From positions 806,001 through 870,000 of the forward strand of contig NC_013132.1 of NCBI RefSeq assembly GCF_000024005.1: a stretch of 64,000 nucleotides of DNA, written 5' to 3'. The notes under the pieces were generated by a model. The model was not told the DNA's origin, searched no databases, and was given only the letters and a program-made list of their open reading frames with translations. The DNA comes from Chitinophaga pinensis DSM 2588 (GTDB lineage: Bacteria; Bacteroidota; Bacteroidia; Chitinophagales; Chitinophagaceae). How positions within the stretch are numbered: the stretch's first letter is position 1; the number at the start of each line of letters is the position of its first letter. Positions 58,148-64,000 of the stretch are shown here, piece after piece. A program made the position numbers and the translations under genes.

Positions 58148-59821
58148 TTATTTCTCTCCCAGTAAACTACCTGATACGTTCCAGGCGCTGAAACTGTTTC
58201 CTTCTCTTTCTCCCAAAGGAATCTTCACTTTGAACGTGTGTACACCCGGTGTCAGATCGGGCAAAGGTATGGTAACCGGTTCAGTTACACTACCCGGGCA
58301 CCAGTTAGATCTGCTCAGATCAGAAGAAGAGAGTCCATTGCCGAAATTACCTGATGACGGATTCAGTAACCGGAAGTTGCCACAGTCTGTTCTCCATGGA
58401 ATAAAGTGGTACACCCGATTGCCATCTACAAAGATCTCATTCAGCTTCTGGTTGAACTCATCTCCGCCGCCCCAGCCCCCATGACCGGTAGAGGTATAAC
58501 GTAAACGCAGGTTCCTCAGGCCGGCAGGTATATTTACCGTTACCTCCAGCGAATCTTTACCGAACATGGTACCATACTCCTGGCTGGCCATTTCCATCAG
58601 GTTGGTGGTATTGAATATCGGCATGATCCAGTGTTCTTTATCAGTGGTATCCCGGTCGTTATCTCCCGGATAGTACTTCAGTCGTAAACTTACCTTATGT
58701 CCTCCTTTATCATAGTTACCCACAAATACACCAATCCATACTTCGCCATTCAGACGTGGTTGTAACTCCGTAATATCCTGACGATATACCGCAGAATCAG
58801 CCCACTGGTAGCCTTTGATCTTTACCTTCTGGTTGTAATGGTTCACCCCGAACGGTGTAAAGAAACGCATCAGTTCAAGGGTAGGGAGGTAGTCGTCAGT
58901 AGCGGTTACTCCACGGTATTTCTCATGGTACACCGGCAATGCGCTTACCCCATTTTTCAGTCCATCCAGGAAAGACTGCTTCTTATCTTTTGGGATCATA
59001 AACACAGATCCGGTACGGTCATAGGCATCTCCATTGGAGAATTGTGCCACTTCTGCAAATACAGTCCCTGCGTTCAGCGCAGGCAGCTTTACCTTTTTCA
59101 GGATCACGGTTCCGCCGGCATAGTGGTAAGTCACGTTCTCCTGCTCTCCGGCAGGGTCATGGTGCTCATTCCCCCAGCTGATCTGTTCCTGGTTGAAGAT
59201 GCTGATCGTGGTGAACCTGTTTTCTATAACCTGGCGCAGGTAAGTGGCGTCATCCACCATCTGTCCCATGGCGACAGGCCATTGCAGTTCTTCGTCCTTC
59301 ACATCACGCAGGTCTACCTTCGTAGCGATATATTCTGAATTACCGTTGCGGATGGATCTCAGCACCAGACCAAGACCGGGTGCATAGCCCTGTACCGGGG
59401 TTCCTTTAAACGGCAATGTATTGGTATACCAGATGTCTATGCTGTTGGAGCGTACGACCAGTTTCGCCTTTTTACAGGGGTATCCCAGTATGGTATCGGT
59501 GCCCGGCACCAATTCAGCCTGTTCGTAGTCAGCAAATGCCTTTTTAAATGTCAGCAGGTGTCCATCCTTGTCGCTGATCTGCTGGTAAGTAGCCTTCGCT
59601 TTGTTATCCAGCAATTGTAATTCCTTTTTGTTCACTGCATTCAGCGGCTTAAACCGGGCTTTGTCACCTTTGATGATCAGCTGAATACCACCATCCGGCA
59701 TATCCTTACCATTGTACTTAAAAGCATAGGTAACCTCGGCGCCGGGTTGTACAGACTTGGACTGCGCCAGTGCGGTCCCTGTTGCGAGCAGGGTCATCCA
59801 CACAAATGAAAATTTCCTCAT
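58148..59821 (-). CDS. GLPGLI-like domain fused to PNGase F-like N- and C-terminal domains
   Basis: A 557-residue exported protein (signal peptide ending TALAQ). Residues about 20-200 resemble a GLPGLI/DUF4412-type domain (ILGYPCKKAKLVV, WYTNTLPFKGTPVQGYAPGLGLVL). Residues about 205-557 match peptide-N-glycosidase F: Asp268 in DAYDRTGSV aligns with PNGase F Asp60, and Glu455 in GHGGWGGGDEF with Glu206; the place of Glu118 appears to hold no Glu. The C-terminal NPSSGNFGNGLSSSDLSR block is characteristic. PNGase F removes N-glycans from glycoproteins; activity here is uncertain because one acidic residue is missing. Confidence 0.82.
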   Translation of the reverse strand: MRKFSFVWMTLLATGTALAQSKSVQPGAEVTYAFKYNGKDMPDGGIQLIIKGDKARFKPLNAVNKKELQLLDNKAKATYQQISDKDGHLLTFKKAFADYEQAELVPGTDTILGYPCKKAKLVVRSNSIDIWYTNTLPFKGTPVQGYAPGLGLVLRSIRNGNSEYIATKVDLRDVKDEELQWPVAMGQMVDDATYLRQVIENRFTTISIFNQEQISWGNEHHDPAGEQENVTYHYAGGTVILKKVKLPALNAGTVFAEVAQFSNGDAYDRTGSVFMIPKDKKQSFLDGLKNGVSALPVYHEKYRGVTATDDYLPTLELMRFFTPFGVNHYNQKVKIKGYQWADSAVYRQDITELQPRLNGEVWIGVFVGNYDKGGHKVSLRLKYYPGDNDRDTTDKEHWIMPIFNTTNLMEMASQEYGTMFGKDSLEVTVNIPAGLRNLRLRYTSTGHGGWGGGDEFNQKLNEIFVDGNRVYHFIPWRTDCGNFRLLNPSSGNFGNGLSSSDLSRSNWCPGSVTEPVTIPLPDLTPGVHTFKVKIPLGEREGNSFSAWNVSGSLLGEK

Positions 59822-59865
59822 AAGTATAAGTGTATCCTATTTATCGCTAAAGATACAGGTATAAA

Positions 59866-59902
59866 TAAAAAAGCACAGTCCAAAGACTGCGCTCTTTTTT
59901 AA
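59866..59902. terminator. Terminator after the NifU-domain gene
   Basis: AAAAAAGCACAGTC and GACTGCGCTCTTTTTT pair with a single mismatch around a 4-nt loop. On the minus strand it follows the NifU-domain gene, ahead of the PNGase F-like gene. Confidence 0.85.
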
Positions 59903-59926
59903 CACTATCATTCTCTCAACTATGGC

Positions 59927-60523
59927 TTATTCTGCTTCTGCCACTACTTCTTTCACTTCCGGAATCATACGCTTCATCATGCCTTCAATACCGGCTTTCA
60001 GCGTGATCATAGAAGATGGGCAGCCTGAACAGGAACCCTGCAGCATCAACGTCACAGTACCGTCGTCGTAATCTTTAAACTGAATAGCACCGCCGTCCAT
60101 TTCAACCGCTGGTTTCACGTAGTTCTCAAGTAATTCCTTGATACGTTTTACCACATCGGTATCATCTGCACTTACTTCGTTGGTTGCGGCAGCCTTTGTA
60201 ACCACTATCTCTTCTTCGTTAATAACGGGACGGTTATCTTCCAGATATTCCTTCAGGAAGGCTTTTATAGTAGGTATAATATCGTTCCAATCAGTGTCAG
60301 GAGTCTTCGTCAGGGTAATGAAATTAGCCATGATGAAAACGCCTCTGATAAACGGAAAACTGAACAGCTCAACAGCCAGTGGTGATGGCTTAGCACTCGC
60401 TTCATCAGGAAAATCGATATGCTTACCTGGGTACAACAGTTTGTTCGCTACAAACTTCATTGTTTCCGGGTTGGGCGTCATTTCTGTATATATACTGATT
60501 ATGGGATTGCCTGTTTTGATCAT
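59927..60523 (-). CDS. NifU-domain Fe-S scaffold protein (NfuA-like)
   Basis: A 198-residue protein with an N-terminal Nfu_N domain (about 8-95, IYTEMTPNPETMKFVANKLLYPG) and a C-terminal NifU domain (about 120-195) holding the cluster ligands in LQGSCSGCPSSMITLKAGIE. It carries Fe-S clusters to target enzymes. The order Nfu_N then NifU is the mitochondrial NFU1 type common in Bacteroidota. Monocistronic, with a downstream terminator. Confidence 0.92.
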   Translation of the reverse strand: MIKTGNPIISIYTEMTPNPETMKFVANKLLYPGKHIDFPDEASAKPSPLAVELFSFPFIRGVFIMANFITLTKTPDTDWNDIIPTIKAFLKEYLEDNRPVINEEEIVVTKAAATNEVSADDTDVVKRIKELLENYVKPAVEMDGGAIQFKDYDDGTVTLMLQGSCSGCPSSMITLKAGIEGMMKRMIPEVKEVVAEAE

Positions 60524-60787
60524 AGTACACTAAACTTTTATGATGGAACAAAGGTAGCAACTTTCACGCAGAAACTCACCAGAATGAGCCGTAATAGGTA
60601 TCGAATTTTACAATGCGGATATAGATAAATTTTGATACATAGGTGCTTTTTTCCAATCCGGACGGCTTTCCGGCACCGTTTGTGCTGCATAATGAATTTC
60701 ACTAACCTCATTCCGTCCCCGGGATTGGTTAAATGATTGGTTTTGTTATTTTCGCAGTTTTCAGGTCTTAACCTACATACTAGTCGA

Positions 60788-62317
60788 ATGTTGAAGTATT
60801 TATTGGGTGTTGCGCTGTTGCTAACAGGTATCTTCGGCCGGGCAAAAGCACAATTGCCACCTAAACGGGAATTTCGTGCAGTCTGGATTGCCACGGTGGA
60901 AAACATAGACTGGCCCTCAAGAAAAGGGTTACCGGTCGAAACACAGAAACAGGAATTTATCAATCTCCTCGATAAGCATCAACGCAACGGGATGAATGCC
61001 GTTATTGTGCAGATCCGCCCTGCCGCCGACGCATTCTATGATTCTCCATTCGAACCCTGGTCCGAATACCTCAGCGGGGTACAGGGACAAGCGCCTAATC
61101 CATATTATGATCCCCTCCGCTTTATGCTGGAGGAAACACATAAAAGGGGGATGGAATTCCATGCATGGTTCAATCCTTACCGTGCCGTTATCCGGAATGC
61201 CTCTGCCAATCACATTTCCCGTATGCGCCCACAGTGGTTCGTGAACTTTGATGGTAAAAAATACTTCGACCCCGGTATTCCAGAGGTACGTGAATATGTC
61301 ACCCAGATCATCCGCGACGTCGTACGCCGCTATGATATTGATGCCGTGCACTTTGACGATTATTTCTATCCTTACCCGGTTCCCGGCAGAGAATTCGGCG
61401 ACAATAATTCCTACCGCCAGTATGGTCGTAACATGATGAAAGACGACTGGCGCCGCTGGAACGTAGACACCATCATCCAGATGGTCAGTAAAATGATCAA
61501 GGAAGAAAAGCCCTGGGTAAAATTCGGTATCAGTCCCTTCGGCATCTGGCGTAACAAGAACAAAGACCAGGATGGTTCTTATACTACTGGTCTTTCCAAC
61601 TACGACGATCTCTATGCAGACGTTCGCAAATGGTTGCAGAATGGCTGGATCGATTATGTAGCCCCACAACTCTACTGGGAGCGTGGTCACCGTGTCGCCA
61701 ACTACGAACTGCTCCTCAACTGGTGGGCACAACACGGATACGGTCGCAACGTATACATCGGCCATGGGGTATACCGCCTCCGCAGCAATGCTGCCTGGAG
61801 CATTCCCAACGAACTGCCGGTACAAATCACGGAAGTCCGTACGCTTAACACTATTCAGGGTAGCGCCTTCTACAGCGCCAAGTCCTTCAATGGCAATCCT
61901 TTAGGCATAGAAGACAGTCTCCGTAACCACTTTTACCGCTATCCGGCCCTGCGTCCAGCAATGCCCTGGATAAAAATGCCGACGCCTTTCCCGCCATACT
62001 TTACAGATGCCTTTGAACGTGCCGATGGCTTACACCTACACTGGGCAGACGATGATACGTCTGGTCGTACGCAGCAATATGTGATATACCGCTTTAACGC
62101 CAGTGAGTCCATCAACCTGAACGATCCGAGCAAAATACTGGCTATCGTACAGCAAATGCCTGATCCTCAGTTCATAGATGCCTCTTATGTAAAAGGCGCC
62201 CTGTACACCTATGTAATCACCGCCATGAACAGACTACAAATGGAAAGCTGGGCCAGTGACCCGCTCTACATGCGGCAGTCCGGTAGGAAAACACAATTCA
62301 TATTTGACCCGGAATAA
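60788..62317 (+). CDS. GHL10-type (family 10-like) glycoside hydrolase, exported
   Basis: A 509-residue exported TIM-barrel hydrolase of the DUF187/GHL10 group. Signal peptide (MLKYLLGVALLLTGIFGRAKAQ), then EFRAVWIATVENIDWPS, a series of TIM-barrel strands including VIVQIRPAADAFYDSPFEPWSEYLSG, FHAWFNPYRAV and DAVHFDDYFYPYPV (likely catalytic acid), and a C-terminal fibronectin-like domain (about 405-505). Relatives act on cell-wall or polysaccharide substrates; the actual substrate is unknown. I start it at ATG 60788, where the signal peptide begins. Confidence 0.85.
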   Translation: MLKYLLGVALLLTGIFGRAKAQLPPKREFRAVWIATVENIDWPSRKGLPVETQKQEFINLLDKHQRNGMNAVIVQIRPAADAFYDSPFEPWSEYLSGVQGQAPNPYYDPLRFMLEETHKRGMEFHAWFNPYRAVIRNASANHISRMRPQWFVNFDGKKYFDPGIPEVREYVTQIIRDVVRRYDIDAVHFDDYFYPYPVPGREFGDNNSYRQYGRNMMKDDWRRWNVDTIIQMVSKMIKEEKPWVKFGISPFGIWRNKNKDQDGSYTTGLSNYDDLYADVRKWLQNGWIDYVAPQLYWERGHRVANYELLLNWWAQHGYGRNVYIGHGVYRLRSNAAWSIPNELPVQITEVRTLNTIQGSAFYSAKSFNGNPLGIEDSLRNHFYRYPALRPAMPWIKMPTPFPPYFTDAFERADGLHLHWADDDTSGRTQQYVIYRFNASESINLNDPSKILAIVQQMPDPQFIDASYVKGALYTYVITAMNRLQMESWASDPLYMRQSGRKTQFIFDPE

Positions 62318-62321
62318 AGGA

Positions 62322-62371
62322 CAATTAGGAATTAAGAATTAACAATTAAGAATTAGAATGCAGCGGAGAGG
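62322..62371. repeat. AT-rich repeat tract after the GHL10 gene
   Basis: Tandem units AATTAGGAATTAAGAATTAA and AATTAAGAATTAG lead into AATGCAGCGGAGA. That 13-mer is also next to the repeat after mqnC. Starts 5 nt after the GHL10 stop. Confidence 0.65.
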
Positions 62372-62398
62372 TTGTTTGTTTGGTTGATGTTTGTTGGT

Positions 62399-62456
62399 TT
62401 CATAAAAAGAAAAGAGAGCCGTTTCGTTTGAAACGGCTCTCTTTTCTTTTTATGAA
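62399..62456. terminator. Very long bidirectional terminator hairpin
   Basis: Arms 62401-62425 and 62430-62454 are perfectly complementary (25 bp) around a 4-nt loop, with A- and T-rich outer parts. It lies between the convergent GHL10 and PafA-type genes and is bracketed by the AT-rich repeats 62322-62371 and 62505-62538. Confidence 0.9.
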
Positions 62457-62504
62457 GACTAATAGTAGAAAGTAATTATTGTTTAGTATGCCGGATTTAA
62501 CTCG

Positions 62505-62538
62505 CCAATTCTTAATTGTTAATTCCTAATTCCTAATT
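62505..62538. repeat. AT-rich AATTCCTAATT repeat next to the PafA-type gene
   Basis: CCAATTCTTAATTGTTAATT followed by CCTAATTCCTAATT. It ends at the stop codon of the phosphatase gene and mirrors the repeat at 62322-62371. Confidence 0.65.
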
Positions 62539-64000
62539 TATTTATACACCGCCTGCACTGGCTTACCTACAGCGCCATTCGGCATCTGTATATGCAGCAT
62601 CGCCGCTATCGTCGGTGCGATATCCGCCATACTCACCACGTCATTGGTATAGCCATGCTTCACATGCCAGCCCATAAACACCAGCGGGAGATGTGTATCA
62701 TAAGGATTCCAGTTACCATGTGTCGTTCCTTTCGATGATCCGGAATACCAGCCTGGTTCAGGAATGATAATCACTGATCCACAACGTTTTGGATTGTATC
62801 CGTTTACGGCCATGCTCTTGATCGGTTCCGGCAGCGGACTATTACCCAGGTTATCCATATCTGCAGCAAACTCAACCCCTGGCAATTTCTGCAGGTATTG
62901 TACAGTCGCTTTTTTGATTGCATCGTAGTCAAGCTTCTTTGCTTCGATGGTCTTCAGGTCATACCCGATATGGTAGTTCTCTGATGTAAGCGCCAGGCGT
63001 TCTACTCCAAAACGCTCTTTCAGCATGTTATTAAGTCCCTCCATCATTTTACCCTCAGGCAATCCTGCCGGGAGCTGATTCTCCTGCATAAAGCCAACAG
63101 AATGCGCGGCACCATGATCAGCAGAAAGGAACACCAGGTAATTGCCTTTACCTACTTTCTGGTCCAGGTAGCGGAAGAATGCAGAAAGGTCTTTGTCAAG
63201 TCGCAGGTAAGTATCTTCAACCTCTATAGAGTTCGGTCCATACTTATGACCTACATAATCCGTTGATGCACAGTTGATCGTCAGAAAGTCAGTCACCGCG
63301 CTGGAGCCCAGTTTATAGCCGTCTATCGCTGCTTTCGCAAATTCCAGGGTCAGGGTGTTACCGGAAGGAGTGGAGCGCAGACTTCCTTTATCCTTCGGAT
63401 AGATATCCTGCATATTGTGTGGGAATGTCGCTGTTGTCTCTCCGGCGAAAGTACCTTCCCAACGCACATCATCTGCCGTACTCTGTACATAGCTGTTGAT
63501 CGGGTAAAGGGTATTCCATGGTTGAGACATCAGCTGTGCCGGTACCCGACGGGCATTGAATGTTTTTACCCATTCCGGCAGGTCCTTCATATAAAAAGAA
63601 CTGGTCACGAAGCTGGCATTGCTGTCGTCCAGCCAGAAAGCGCCGTTGGCAATATGGCCTGCCGGCAGGATGGAAGCCCTGTCCTTCAGCGATACACCAA
63701 CCACCTTTGAGCGGAAGTTGGTCGCCAGTTTCAGTTCGTCGGTAATAGTAGATGCGAGCAGGTTACGGGGCGACATCTTACCTGCATCTGTAGTAGTCCC
63801 GATAGGTTGCACTGTTGTGTCTTCTGTACAATACCAGTGGCGGCCGGTGACCTGGTCGGTCCAGTCATTACCGGTAATACCATGGATAGCGGGTACAGAA
63901 CCTGTATAAATAGTGCTGTGACCAACAGCTGTAAAGGAAGGTAAATGGGTGATAAAGGTATTTTCGCAGGTAAACCCTTCTCCCAGCATTCTTTTGAATC
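62538..64000 (-). CDS. PafA-type alkaline phosphatase/phosphodiesterase-superfamily protein, 5' end outside the window
   Basis: The last 487 residues of an exported phosphatase resembling PafA. The nucleophile Thr is in THLPSFTAVGHSTIYTGS, close to the window edge, and metal ligands are in VFLSADHGAAHSVGF and WMADIAPTIAA-like segments (DVVSMADIAPTIAAML). PafA hydrolyses phosphomonoesters and is not inhibited by phosphate. The frame is open beyond the first Met at 63989 (preceding residues FKR), so the signal peptide and first part are missing here. It converges on the GHL10 gene. Confidence 0.88.
   Translation of the reverse strand, partial: FKRMLGEGFTCENTFITHLPSFTAVGHSTIYTGSVPAIHGITGNDWTDQVTGRHWYCTEDTTVQPIGTTTDAGKMSPRNLLASTITDELKLATNFRSKVVGVSLKDRASILPAGHIANGAFWLDDSNASFVTSSFYMKDLPEWVKTFNARRVPAQLMSQPWNTLYPINSYVQSTADDVRWEGTFAGETTATFPHNMQDIYPKDKGSLRSTPSGNTLTLEFAKAAIDGYKLGSSAVTDFLTINCASTDYVGHKYGPNSIEVEDTYLRLDKDLSAFFRYLDQKVGKGNYLVFLSADHGAAHSVGFMQENQLPAGLPEGKMMEGLNNMLKERFGVERLALTSENYHIGYDLKTIEAKKLDYDAIKKATVQYLQKLPGVEFAADMDNLGNSPLPEPIKSMAVNGYNPKRCGSVIIIPEPGWYSGSSKGTTHGNWNPYDTHLPLVFMGWHVKHGYTNDVVSMADIAPTIAAMLHIQMPNGAVGKPVQAVYK

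Noticed and set aside
57478..58200. Thiamine or NAD-type riboswitch upstream of pnuC
   Set aside because: Only 19 bp separate pnuC from the PNGase F-like gene, and nothing there resembles a TPP or NAD aptamer.
60929..61825. 298-codon minus-strand ORF antisense to the GHL10 gene
   Set aside because: The opposite strand encodes a clear glycoside hydrolase with signal peptide; no independent support for the antisense frame.
1..64000. CRISPR arrays, tRNA/rRNA genes, integrases, transposases or phage genes
   Set aside because: Looked for regularly spaced repeats, CCA-type cloverleaf stems and recombinase motifs; none found. The window appears to be core chromosome.

Overview
The window looks like a chromosomal segment from a member of the Bacteroidota, most likely Chitinophagaceae (Chitinophaga-like). 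Reasons: a GldH gliding lipoprotein, BatD/BatE, a GLPGLI protein paired with a TonB-receptor-like outer-membrane barrel, LytTR/LytS and OmpR two-component pairs, a PafA-type phosphatase, a PNGase F-like protein, a fused CcoN-CcoO oxidase, the futalosine menaquinone enzyme MqnC, weak Shine-Dalgarno sites and recurrent TAnnTTTG promoter elements. No rRNA, tRNA, CRISPR array, insertion sequence or prophage was recognised. Most of the window is ordinary chromosome with tight operons and many hairpin terminators.

Layout. 1-6.3 kb: phospholipid genes (cdsA, psd), a small Cys-rich secreted protein, a YjjG-like HAD phosphatase, an SDR, and batD-batE. 6.3-12.1 kb (minus strand): a LytTR regulator with a short LytS-type kinase, then yicC-gldH-histidine kinase-response regulator, then a RluE-like pseudouridine synthase. 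12.1-23.1 kb (plus strand): an Fnr-like regulator followed by the whole cbb3 oxidase cluster (ccoI, ccoS, ccoNO, ccoQ, ccoP, ccoG, ccoH, a TauE/SafE-like membrane protein) and hemN. 23.1-30.4 kb: an LpxD-like acyltransferase and a secreted protein on plus, then on minus a kinase/regulator pair followed by pheS, a 3-hydroxyacyl-CoA dehydrogenase and an epimerase. 30.6-34.3 kb: a GLPGLI protein and an outer-membrane barrel, divergent from that kinase. 34.5-48.6 kb: a TIM-barrel Tat protein, GNAT, lipoprotein, mqnC, two aspartyl-protease paralogues, an M16 peptidase pair, an LprI-like protein, YitT, a degenerate arginase relative, a 42-residue lipoprotein, a MurG-like glycosyltransferase and ArsC-like. 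48.9-64 kb: polA, GNAT, a C1B peptidase, a pectate lyase lipoprotein, Sua5/YciO, mtgA, an NadR-like kinase with pnuC, a PNGase F-like protein, a NifU-domain protein, a GHL10 hydrolase and a PafA-type phosphatase cut by the window end.

The clearest functional unit is the microaerobic respiration cluster. The regulator gene precedes the oxidase genes. The promoters of ccoI and ccoS share one architecture: two TGA-N6-TCA boxes centred 22 bp apart, the nearer one ending 22 nt before a TAnnTTTG element. This suggests direct co-activation by the neighbouring Fnr-like protein and is the strongest non-obvious signal here. Other points of interest are an unannotated 42-residue lipoprotein, a GLPGLI-like domain fused to PNGase F domains, an arginase relative with a broken metal site, a two-DTG aspartyl protease beside a degenerate paralogue, phased TTAAC repeats between a two-component system and an outer-membrane operon, and an AT-rich repeat family bracketing long hairpins.
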